DNA of 46,648 bases from Proteiniborus ethanoligenes. Its GTDB lineage: Bacteria; Bacillota; Clostridia; Tissierellales; Proteiniboraceae. The stretch is from NCBI RefSeq assembly GCF_900107485.1, contig NZ_FNQE01000030.1, positions 1-46,648 of the forward strand. Direction: 5' to 3'. Below the pieces are notes generated by a model. The model was given only the letters and a program-made list of their open reading frames with translations, was not told the DNA's origin and did no database searches. This document shows positions 26,858-33,941 of this stretch, piece after piece. Every line of letters begins with the position of its first letter. Position 1 is the first letter of the stretch. The translations under genes and the position numbers were made by a program.

Positions 26858-27199
26858 CTACTCATCTCCCTTTAGTATGCTTTTAGTGCTCTCTAAAAAA
26901 TCATTCCATTCCTCAATATATACCTTCAGTACAGCCTTACCTTTTTTAGTAATTTTATAATATTTTCTAGGCACAGTTCTTTTATAAGGCTCTTGATTCC
27001 AATAGCTTTCAATAAGTCCTTCATCCTCTAATCTATAGAGAACAGGATATAGAGAGCCTTCCTTCAGCTTAAAATAACCATTGCTTTTTTCATCCATTAT
27101 TTGAATTAGTTCATAGCCATACATATCCTTTCTATTTATCATTTTTAGAATTAGAATATTTAAAACCCCTTTTTTTAGCTGTTTATCAATTCCGCTCAA
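26858..27199 (-). CDS. PadR-family transcriptional regulator
   Basis: A PadR winged-helix repressor of about 113 residues: KKGVLNILILKM, MYGYELIQIMDEKS, LKEGSLYPVLYRLEDEGLI and the basic PRKYYKITKKGKAVL, all characteristic. The start is probably TTG at 27199, 5 bases after GAGGTG; a TTG at 27214 lies upstream of that RBS. A large palindrome overlaps the promoter, suggesting autoregulation. Confidence 0.9.
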   Translation of the reverse strand: MSGIDKQLKKGVLNILILKMINRKDMYGYELIQIMDEKSNGYFKLKEGSLYPVLYRLEDEGLIESYWNQEPYKRTVPRKYYKITKKGKAVLKVYIEEWNDFLESTKSILKGDE

Positions 27200-27213
27200 A
27201 GCTTCACCTCGCA

Positions 27214-27250
27214 ATTATACTATACTTAGTATTGCTAAGTATAGTATAAT
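27214..27250. promoter_or_regulatory. Large palindrome, putative PadR operator
   Basis: ATTATACTATACTTAG (27214-27229) and its exact reverse complement (27235-27250) are separated by TATTG. It covers the -10 and start region of the PadR promoter. A further ACTAAGT at 27251-27257 repeats the inner arm sequence. Confidence 0.75.
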
Positions 27251-27271
27251 ACTAAGTGTTTAATTGTGCAA
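27243..27271 (-). promoter_or_regulatory. Promoter of the PadR/HAAS operon
   Basis: Minus strand TTGCAC (27266-27271), 17 bases, TATACT (27243-27248). The -10 is inside the palindrome, so a bound regulator would block the polymerase. Confidence 0.65.
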
Positions 27272-27303
27272 GTATTTTTTATTTTCAATCAAAAACAAAA
27301 AAA

Positions 27304-27342
27304 GACTTTTAAATGATTACTGTACTTAATCAAATAAAAGCC
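27304..27342 (-). terminator. Terminator of the lysO/iadA operon
   Basis: A 16-base stem with mismatches, arms at 27304-27319 and 27327-27342; on the minus strand it is followed by TTTTTTTGTTTTT. It lies about 30 bases after the stop of iadA. Confidence 0.7.
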
Positions 27343-27371
27343 TTGCTAGTTTTTTAAGAATTACTATTCTA

Positions 27372-28547
27372 TTATACTTCAAATGTTCCTCTAACTTTTA
27401 CTTCGCCATTTTGAATCACTACCTTACCTCTAGCTATTACCGTATCTATTATAAGGTCAGTCTTGTTTAAAAATACTATGTCGGCATCATTTCCTACTTT
27501 AATATAGCCTTTATCTTTAAGCATGTAGTTATCTGCTGGATTTGAAGTAATCAACCTCAATCCATCCTCTAAAGAAACTTTTTCCGATGATACAGCATCT
27601 CTTACAGCAGCATATAGAGAAGTAACCTTTCCAACACCTAGCCCTACATATCTTTTTTTCTCATCAAAAATAGGTAGGCTACCTTGCCCATCAGAGGTAA
27701 ATGTTATGTTTTTAATATTTACACCATTACTAAGCATAGTATTCAAAGCCTTACTAGGCGTCAGCTCACCATTATCATTTGTTTCCCTTGAGCTGCTAGT
27801 AGTAATATCTACTAACCCCCCCTTTTTAGCATATTCTATTGAAGCTTTGAAGAGCTCTGAATTTCGACTAATATGAGTCAAGATAAATTGTCTGGATGGT
27901 ATCTCAGTTTCTTCTAGTATTTTCTCTATGAAACTTATCATTCTTTTCCCGTCACCCATATGAATATTCACAATACCTGCTTTTCCTGATAGTATCCCTC
28001 CAACCCTAGCTTCAGCAGCGATTTTAGCTATATCCTCTAATGTAGGCTGTGAAGATCTGTGGTCTGATAATGCCACTTCTCCAACTCCTATTATTTTATC
28101 TATAAGTATTATATCGTCTTGAATGCTGCCTGTAACTGTTCTTATCGGTACTTGATATGAGCCTGTTAGTACATAACAACTTATGCCCTCTTCTTCTAAA
28201 GCATATGCCTTCGCCAGTAAGTTTGACATAGTTCTAGTAGTCCCATCAGTTCCAAGAACTCCTATAACCGTAGTAACTCCGCCTTTTGTAATGTCTGTTA
28301 GTTGAATTTCTGGTGTTCTAGTTTTAAAGCCGCCTTCGCCTCCTCCACCAGTTATATGAACATGTCCGTCTATAAAACCTGGAACTACTATTCGATTACT
28401 TGCATCTATGACTTCAATATCTAGGAAGTTTTCTGGAATACTTATGAAATCCTCTATATATCCAATTTTCTCTCCTGTTATTAATATATCTTTTTTCCCA
28501 ATATAATCTGGTGAATATACTTCTCCATTCTTGATTAGCTTTATCAT
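27372..28547 (-). CDS. iadA: Isoaspartyl (beta-aspartyl) dipeptidase
   Basis: A 391-residue amidohydrolase. Zinc ligands are seen at GFIDGHVHITGG (His62, His64), in VNIHMGDGK and FILTHISRN, and the catalytic Asp in TFTSDGQGSLP. The glycine-rich GGGGEGG after HVH is typical of IadA. It hydrolyses beta-aspartyl dipeptides released from damaged proteins or storage polymers such as cyanophycin. It is downstream of a lysine exporter pair, 70 bases away. RBS GGAGG. Confidence 0.9.
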   Translation of the reverse strand: MIKLIKNGEVYSPDYIGKKDILITGEKIGYIEDFISIPENFLDIEVIDASNRIVVPGFIDGHVHITGGGGEGGFKTRTPEIQLTDITKGGVTTVIGVLGTDGTTRTMSNLLAKAYALEEEGISCYVLTGSYQVPIRTVTGSIQDDIILIDKIIGVGEVALSDHRSSQPTLEDIAKIAAEARVGGILSGKAGIVNIHMGDGKRMISFIEKILEETEIPSRQFILTHISRNSELFKASIEYAKKGGLVDITTSSSRETNDNGELTPSKALNTMLSNGVNIKNITFTSDGQGSLPIFDEKKRYVGLGVGKVTSLYAAVRDAVSSEKVSLEDGLRLITSNPADNYMLKDKGYIKVGNDADIVFLNKTDLIIDTVIARGKVVIQNGEVKVRGTFEV

Positions 28548-28597
28548 ACTTAGTTCCTCCTCTCTTAAGTGGTAACTCTATCTTCGTACTAGAAAAG

Positions 28598-28619
28598 CAA
28601 CAACCCCGTCCCTTGCTTT
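28598..28619. repeat. Degraded half copy of the GGGGACGGGG repeat
   Basis: AACCCCGTCCCTTGCTTTA sits in the gap between lysO and iadA. It matches one arm of the 56-base palindrome at 33873-33928 with one base lost, so the element occurs at least twice in the window. Confidence 0.6.
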
Positions 28620-29211
28620 AAAGCTTTATGATAACTGACACTAATATTGGCACAGAAGTAGACAATATAACTCCGCTAATAAATGCAATAATTGCAGTGT
28701 GAGGATTTGTAGAGCTAGCTATGAGGGGCAATGATGTATCCATTGAAGTAGCTCCTGCAGGGGCTACACTTTCTACGTCTCCTATATATTTAGCTATAAG
28801 GGGTATTGTTAGTAGTGCTATAATCTCTCTAGTAACATTTGAAATAAATGCAAGTGCACTTAGCTTTGATGAGTATGTGGATAGCATCATAGAGGATAAT
28901 GAGTACCAGCCTAAGCCTGCTCCTACTGCTCCTGCCTCATTTGCAGGAATACCTAAAATAAACCCCGCCACAACACTTCCAAATATGCTCCCTATTATTA
29001 TCATAATAGGTACTAGAAGTACCCTAAAGCCTATTCTCTTAATTGTATTAAATACATCCTTGTGCTTTCCTATATCAATGCCCACAAAAAATAAAAGCAA
29101 GCATATACCTATATCTAGTATATAATCTGTATATTGTAATAGATGGCTAGGTAAGGCAAAATATCCTATTCCAACCCCTGCTGCTACTGCTAATATGATT
29201 TTAAAGCTCAT
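28618..29211 (-). CDS. LysO lysine exporter, C-terminal unit
   Basis: A 197-residue membrane protein with about five hydrophobic segments. LLLFFVGIDIGKH, GFILGIPANEAGAVGAGLGWYSLSS and LALIS...NVTREIIALLTIPL are typical of the larger half of LysO (YbjE/DUF340). Together with the small unit encoded just before, it would form the lysine (and thialysine) exporter. The two genes overlap by 11 bases in different frames. Its own RBS AAGGAG is present inside the end of the upstream gene, so it is a normal split gene. Confidence 0.82.
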   Translation of the reverse strand: MSFKIILAVAAGVGIGYFALPSHLLQYTDYILDIGICLLLFFVGIDIGKHKDVFNTIKRIGFRVLLVPIMIIIGSIFGSVVAGFILGIPANEAGAVGAGLGWYSLSSMMLSTYSSKLSALAFISNVTREIIALLTIPLIAKYIGDVESVAPAGATSMDTSLPLIASSTNPHTAIIAFISGVILSTSVPILVSVIIKL

Positions 29212-29512
29212 TTTTCTGCTCTCCTTGCTTCATATTTTTTACAACATATTTTTTTACACTCATTACCAATAGTACACTAAAAACTATTGTGAATACTGAA
29301 ATTATAAGTGCTTGTAGTCCTAGCTCTAAGAATGAGGATATGACTTTTTCATCTAATCCCATTCTAACACCCATTATAAAGAGCAAAAACAAAAGACATA
29401 TGGTCTGAATAATTCCTAACTTTGAATTTAGCTTCTCTCCACCAAAGCCTTTGTAGCCAAATATCCCACCTATAATCAATAATCCTAAATATAATAAAAG
29501 TCTAATGCCCAT
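29201..29512 (-). CDS. LysO lysine exporter, N-terminal unit
   Basis: A 103-residue membrane protein with three hydrophobic segments: LLLYLGLLIIGGIFGYKGFG, LGIIQTICLLFLLFIMGVRMG and a third near 72-90. The sequence FIMGVRMGLDEKVISS matches the small N-terminal half of LysO. It is the first gene of the lysO-lysO-iadA operon. RBS AGGAGG 6 bases before ATG. Confidence 0.8.
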   Translation of the reverse strand: MGIRLLLYLGLLIIGGIFGYKGFGGEKLNSKLGIIQTICLLFLLFIMGVRMGLDEKVISSFLELGLQALIISVFTIVFSVLLVMSVKKYVVKNMKQGEQKNEL

Positions 29513-29576
29513 CTAATTCCTCCTGTTTTCGATTGTATTTTAAGGTATATTATGCTCTATAGATTCTTATCTATCT

Positions 29577-29605
29577 ATTTTACTTTATTAGTATATTCAG
29601 GTCAA
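29577..29605 (-). promoter_or_regulatory. Promoter of the lysO/iadA operon
   Basis: Minus strand TTGACC (29600-29605), 17 bases, TAAAAT (29577-29582). The leader would be only about 55 bases, too short for a lysine riboswitch. Confidence 0.6.
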
Positions 29606-29618
29606 TTCAGAAAAAACA

Positions 29619-29638
29619 GCAGAGATTAATTTCTCTGC
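29619..29638 (-). terminator. Terminator of the zinc-ribbon gene
   Basis: GCAGAGA (29619-29625) with TCTCTGC (29632-29638); the minus strand continues TGTTTTTTC. It lies 12 bases after the stop codon. Confidence 0.75.
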
Positions 29639-29649
29639 CGCTTTCTATT

Positions 29650-31350
29650 TTAATAATTATAATATTCTTCAATTTTTTGACCAAGCCAAAAAGCTCTTTC
29701 TTCGATTGAACTTATAAAATTGTACATTTCATACTCATCCATCTTGAATACATTTAATTTACTGTATTTATCAAAGTCTGGTTTATCCTTCACACTATTT
29801 TCTTTTATAATATTTGCACTAAGATTAATCTTAAGTACATCATCATAGTAATCCTTATATGTAAATTGGATCTCATCAGATATAAAAGAAATAGATTTGT
29901 TAGATAATTTAAAATCACCTATTGTATTAAATCTTATGCTTTCACCATCTGCAGATAATTTTATATCTAAATCAAAGTTATTCCTATCCTTATTAAAATC
30001 AATTTTAGTTGATGAGTTAAAGATTACTTCTTCGCCATAATAGGTTTTCACAGTAAATTTGCTATTATCTATAAACATATTGTTTTTTCCTGTATGATTA
30101 CCTTCGCTTTCAAACATTATCTTCTCATCTGCTACTGCAATCTCTAGCTTGAAATTATCTATAAGACTTTTTTCGCCTAAAAGCTCAATATTAGCTTCTA
30201 GTCTATCCTCCTCATAATCACTATCAGGAATGATTATGAATTCAGCCTTTACTACCTTCCCATTATTAGTAAATAAATCTATAGAGACTTTATCAGCTTT
30301 AAAATTTTCCTTTAATTCATATTTAGCTTCATCTATAGCTTCTTCAAAATCATAATAGCTATATCCTTGGTTAAAGCTATTTGACCAAGTTTTTATCATA
30401 TCATCTGACTTTAAGGCATTTAAAAAATCCATAAGTCCTTGTTTTACATTATCTTCCCTCAGAAGTATAGTAGTTCTATTACATTTTTTCATTGCCCCAC
30501 CAATCATCAAGGTTGTACTTCCATTTTTCTCATAACGTCCGTTAGCTAACATTGTTTTAAATGAATCTATATATCTACTTTTAGTTTGGGTATCCGTTTC
30601 TGCTGGGTTTTGCATCTTTAACAAATTTGAAAGAGATATGTCCAGGTCATCATCAAAACTATAATAGCTTTCTCTACCAAATATTGATCTGTTCCACTCA
30701 CTTCCAAAGCTTTTAGAAGGTACGCTTATAGCCTCGTCAAATAGCTCTGGCACGTTCAATAACAATTCATTATCATCAAGCTTTAAATTTAAGGACGCTA
30801 CATCATTCCCAGATATTTGGTATTTGCCAGCGAAATAGTATTCTTTGTTTTTGTTATCAAAAATAGTTTTAAAATCTATACCTAATCCTTTTAAAATATA
30901 CAAGTTTGCATTCTCCCATAGATCTGTGTGGCTTGCATCTTTTATAGATACATTAGCACTTGTAGAATAGCTTAAATCTGATGAATTATTTCCTAATATT
31001 AGTGACTGCATTTTATAATAATCCTTTGTTACACTATGTATGGTATTACCAAAAGCATTTTTAATATAAAGCTCTGGAGATATGGCATATATTACATAAT
31101 CTTTAGCCATCAAACCTATAAGTAATATGATTACTAGAGATATAGCAATTATAGCCCATTTAGATTTAGACATGGATACATTTCTCTTTTTTATCTCTTT
31201 TTGATTTTCGTATGTAGCTATAGTACTTGACTCCTGAGATAGCTGTAATTGCTGGGATTCTTGCTTTTCTTCTCCCTTTACCATGCTGCCACAGCTACTA
31301 CAAAATTTTGCCTCTTGCTCCAATTTGTTGCCACACTCTGTACAAAACAT
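29650..31350 (-). CDS. Zinc-ribbon membrane protein, unknown function
   Basis: A 566-residue protein. It starts with a zinc ribbon (Cys3, Cys6, Cys17, Cys20; MFCTECGNKL and FCSSCG), then a charged linker, one membrane helix (about 65-86) and a long extracellular part of about 470 residues rich in beta strands, Asp, Asn and Tyr. The layout resembles YvbJ-type Bacillus proteins: a cytosolic ribbon with an outside domain. No catalytic motif is visible. Single gene with its own promoter and terminator. Confidence 0.75.
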   Translation of the reverse strand: MFCTECGNKLEQEAKFCSSCGSMVKGEEKQESQQLQLSQESSTIATYENQKEIKKRNVSMSKSKWAIIAISLVIILLIGLMAKDYVIYAISPELYIKNAFGNTIHSVTKDYYKMQSLILGNNSSDLSYSTSANVSIKDASHTDLWENANLYILKGLGIDFKTIFDNKNKEYYFAGKYQISGNDVASLNLKLDDNELLLNVPELFDEAISVPSKSFGSEWNRSIFGRESYYSFDDDLDISLSNLLKMQNPAETDTQTKSRYIDSFKTMLANGRYEKNGSTTLMIGGAMKKCNRTTILLREDNVKQGLMDFLNALKSDDMIKTWSNSFNQGYSYYDFEEAIDEAKYELKENFKADKVSIDLFTNNGKVVKAEFIIIPDSDYEEDRLEANIELLGEKSLIDNFKLEIAVADEKIMFESEGNHTGKNNMFIDNSKFTVKTYYGEEVIFNSSTKIDFNKDRNNFDLDIKLSADGESIRFNTIGDFKLSNKSISFISDEIQFTYKDYYDDVLKINLSANIIKENSVKDKPDFDKYSKLNVFKMDEYEMYNFISSIEERAFWLGQKIEEYYNY

Positions 31351-31490
31351 ATTAGTATCTCCCTTCTGTTATTATGAAAGACTTTTTATCCTTTGCATAA
31401 TAAATTTGCATTCATAGGTTAAATATTTTTTGCAAGGTTTGCTGTATATTAAAATTTTATTTCTATAAGTCTTTCTTAAGCCTTATAGAT

Positions 31491-31519
31491 AATATACAAC
31501 ATAGAAAGCTACATTGCAA
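31491..31519 (-). promoter_or_regulatory. Promoter of the zinc-ribbon gene
   Basis: Minus strand TTGCAA (31514-31519), 17 bases, TATATT (31491-31496). The leader of about 135 bases is AT-rich, with no recognisable riboswitch. No clear promoter was seen for the divergent lipoate ligase gene. Confidence 0.45.
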
Positions 31520-31620
31520 TCAAGATTGAAATAGTTTTAGACATAAAGTCTTTTCAGTGGAAGCAATTTAGGGTATATTAATATTAAATGAAAAGTATAT
31601 ATGAAAAGGACGTGAAAATA

Positions 31621-32616
31621 TTGATAAATATTAAAAATGAATGTAATAATCCATACTTCAATCTTGCATTGGAAGAGTATGCTCTAAAGCATTTAATTTT
31701 AGAAGATGACATAATAATACTATGGATTAATGAACCAACAGTAGTTATTGGAAGGAATCAAAACACTATAGAGGAAATAAACAGTAAATTCATTAAGGAT
31801 AATAATATAAACGTAGTTAGAAGAATGTCTGGTGGTGGAGCAGTATTCCATGATCACGGCAACTTAAACTTTACTTTTATCACCTCCAGCCAAGGTGATA
31901 GTGCAAATAATTTTAGAAAATTCACAAAGCCAGTAATAGATGCATTAAACATGCTTGGTGTAAATGCAGAGTTTTCAGGAAGAAATGATATAACTGTAGA
32001 TGGTAAGAAAATTTCTGGGAATGCTCAATACTACTACAAAGATAAAATGCTTCACCATGGGACTATTTTATTCCATACTAATTTAGATATACTTAAGGAT
32101 GTCCTAAATGTAAAATTAGACAAAATAGAATCAAAGGGAATCAAATCAGTTAGAAGCAGAGTTGGCAATATATATGATTACCTTCCCCAAAAAATGAGTG
32201 TTGAAGAGTTTAAGGAAACCCTTTTAAAATTCATGCTTGGCACTGATAATATTGAAAATAAAGAGTATAAGCTAACAGAAGAAGATCTTGCAGTTATTAA
32301 CAAAATGAAGGATGAGAAATATAGTACTTGGGAATGGATTTATGGAGAATCTCCTGATTTTGATCTTCAAAAATCTAAAAGATATGCAGGAGGAGGCTTA
32401 GATATAAGACTAAATGTTCACAATGGAACAATTAAGGAATGTAAAATATTTGGTGATTTCTTCGGGAAAGAGGATTTATCTGAACTTGAACAACTCTTAG
32501 GTGGTATTAGCTTTAGGGAAGATTCTGTGAGAACCCTACTAAATTCCATAAGCTTTGGAGAATATTTTTATGGTATAAGTATTGATGATTTTATTGATTG
32601 TATGTTTTTTGAGTAG
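31621..32616 (+). CDS. lplA: Lipoate-protein ligase
   Basis: A lipoate-protein ligase of about 331 residues, with PYFNLALEEYALKH at the start, VVIGRNQNT, RRMSGGGAVFHDHGNLNFTF, and GRNDITVDGKKISGNAQ followed by LHHGTILF: the LplA catalytic core and then an accessory C-terminal domain (about 250-331). It uses ATP and free lipoate to modify E2 and GcvH proteins. The only lipoyl protein in the window is the PDH E2 at 35341. An ATG at 31588 adds 11 residues but lacks an RBS; TTG at 31621 has AAAAGGA 10 bases upstream and gives the usual start. Confidence 0.92.
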   Translation: MINIKNECNNPYFNLALEEYALKHLILEDDIIILWINEPTVVIGRNQNTIEEINSKFIKDNNINVVRRMSGGGAVFHDHGNLNFTFITSSQGDSANNFRKFTKPVIDALNMLGVNAEFSGRNDITVDGKKISGNAQYYYKDKMLHHGTILFHTNLDILKDVLNVKLDKIESKGIKSVRSRVGNIYDYLPQKMSVEEFKETLLKFMLGTDNIENKEYKLTEEDLAVINKMKDEKYSTWEWIYGESPDFDLQKSKRYAGGGLDIRLNVHNGTIKECKIFGDFFGKEDLSELEQLLGGISFREDSVRTLLNSISFGEYFYGISIDDFIDCMFFE

Positions 32617-32630
32617 AATATAGCTGAAAA

Positions 32631-32670
32631 GTGCTGTAACGAAATAAATATAGTTACAGCACCTTTTTTC
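32631..32670. terminator. Terminator of lplA, convergent with PII gene
   Basis: GTGCTGTAAC (32631-32640) pairs with GTTACAGCAC (32653-32662), followed by CTTTTTTC. On the minus strand it is followed by TTTTCAGC, so it may also serve the PII gene. Confidence 0.85.
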
Positions 32671-32722
32671 TATATAAGTTCTATTTAGTTTATAGTGCAA
32701 CGATAAAAGACTTTTTAGCCTA

Positions 32723-33049
32723 TTATTCCTCTATATTATCTCTATGATGTAATCCTAAAAGATTACCTACAGGAAGTGTAAATATAATTCCTGTTCCTGG
32801 ATCATTTAACTTACCTGCTTCTACTATTGCATCATATATCGGCTTCATTTTATCTTTTTCTACTAGAATGATTATTAATTCCTTTGATGATTCTATGTGA
32901 ATATTAAATAATTTTTTTTCCTCGTGAGTACCTGTTCCTCTTCCGTATAAAATAGTAGCACCTTGAGCTCCTGCTTCCTTTGCTTTTTTTACAACATAGT
33001 CAGCTTTTCCTCTTTCAACTATAGCAATAATCCCTAATACGTCTAGCAT
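32723..33049 (-). CDS. PII-like nitrogen regulatory protein
   Basis: A small PII-fold protein of 108 residues: GIIAIVERGKADYVVKKAKEAGAQGATIL, then a T-loop region GRGTGTHEEKKLFNIHIESSKE and the C-terminal GTGIIFTLPVGNLLGLHHRD. Unlike GlnB it lacks the Tyr51 region and the B-loop of canonical nitrogen PII. Its gene follows a DUF1538 membrane protein, so it probably regulates that transporter. The ATG at 33049 has AAAGGAGG 7 bases upstream; an in-frame TTG at 33073 precedes the RBS. Confidence 0.85.
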   Translation of the reverse strand: MLDVLGIIAIVERGKADYVVKKAKEAGAQGATILYGRGTGTHEEKKLFNIHIESSKELIIILVEKDKMKPIYDAIVEAGKLNDPGTGIIFTLPVGNLLGLHHRDNIEE

Positions 33050-33062
33050 TTTAAAACCTCCT

Positions 33063-33761
33063 TTATCTAACAAGTATACCTAATGTAAGCACAGCAACAA
33101 TAGGCATTAAAGACATGATTCCAACAATTCCAAAACCATCCACTAAGGCATTACTGGAGCCTACTATTCGGGTCAATCCTATGGCTATAGCCATGTTCAA
33201 TGGCACGTTTACAGGACCTGTAGTTGATGTAGCAGCATCAAAAGCAATACCTGTGAATTCCTTTGGTGTAAAGTAAAGCAATACTGCTATTACTAGAAGT
33301 ATTGGCATAACAATTTTTGATGTAGGTATTCCATTAAGTATTTTAAACATACCTATTGCCATACCTATACCAAATCCTAAGGCTACTGTTTGAAGTAGTA
33401 TTTTGCTGCGTATTACTCCTATGGATATTTCTTCTACCTCTAGGGTCAATGCCCTCAGTGCTGGCTCTACTAAGGTAGAAGCATAGCCTATGAAAAATGC
33501 AATCAGAATAATAAAATATTTATTATCAACATTTACAAGGCTTTCTCCTACAGTATCTCCTAAGGGTATAATACTCAAATAGATTCCTTTCAAAAATAGA
33601 TTGAGTCCTATTATTGAAAGTATAAGGCCTATTACTAATCCTTTGATATTAGTTAATGGTTTTTTTAGTACAACTATTTGAAAAAATAATAATACTGTCA
33701 ATATTGGAATAATACTTTTAGCAGTTTCCCATAAATCTTTAAAAATCTCAATCGCTTTCAA
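33063..33761 (-). CDS. DUF1538 membrane protein
   Basis: A 232-residue membrane protein with about seven hydrophobic segments. YASTLVEPALRALT and FDAATSTTGPVNVPLNMAIAIGL are DUF1538 hallmarks. DUF1538 proteins usually occur as a pair; a paired form (UmpAB of Halomonas) has been described as a Na+/H+-type antiporter, from memory. Only one member is here, 13 bases before a PII-like gene. It starts at TTG with AAGGGGG upstream. Confidence 0.8.
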   Translation of the reverse strand: MKAIEIFKDLWETAKSIIPILTVLLFFQIVVLKKPLTNIKGLVIGLILSIIGLNLFLKGIYLSIIPLGDTVGESLVNVDNKYFIILIAFFIGYASTLVEPALRALTLEVEEISIGVIRSKILLQTVALGFGIGMAIGMFKILNGIPTSKIVMPILLVIAVLLYFTPKEFTGIAFDAATSTTGPVNVPLNMAIAIGLTRIVGSSNALVDGFGIVGIMSLMPIVAVLTLGILVR

Positions 33762-33820
33762 TTATTCTAGCCCCCTTTCTCTATTGTTTCTTTAAATACT
33801 ATTGCATTTTCCGCTCATAT

Positions 33821-33849
33821 AATCTATTTTATCCTATATACATTGTCAA
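33821..33849 (-). promoter_or_regulatory. Promoter of the DUF1538/PII operon
   Basis: Minus strand TTGACA (33844-33849), 17 bases, TAGATT (33821-33826). Confidence 0.6.
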
Positions 33850-33872
33850 TTCAAGAATAAATGTTTGTCTCC

Positions 33873-33928
33873 AAGCAAGGGGACGGGGTTAGTGCTTCAA
33901 TTGAAGTACTAACCCCGTCCCCTTGCTT
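33873..33928. repeat. 56-base palindromic GGGGACGGGG repeat
   Basis: A 28-base arm beginning AAGCAAGGGGACGGGG and its complement meet at a centre TTCAATTGAA, with 27 of 28 positions complementary and one G-T. It is GC-rich in an AT-rich setting, lies just after lpd, and a half copy is at 28598. No T-run follows, so it is not a normal terminator. The form is like dispersed palindromic repeats (REP/MITE-like). Confidence 0.8.
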
Positions 33929-33941
33929 TATTGCCCTTGCT

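Noticed and set aside
28618-29512. LysO as a frameshifted single gene
   Set aside because: The second unit has its own AAGGAG and ATG, and the two-gene form of LysO is known, so it is a split gene and not a mutation.
29513-29576. Lysine riboswitch upstream of lysO
   Set aside because: The leader is about 55 bases, far shorter than a lysine riboswitch.
33873-33928. The 56-base palindrome as the terminator of the PDH operon
   Set aside because: There is no T-run on either side, and a partial copy exists elsewhere, so a dispersed repeat is the better reading.
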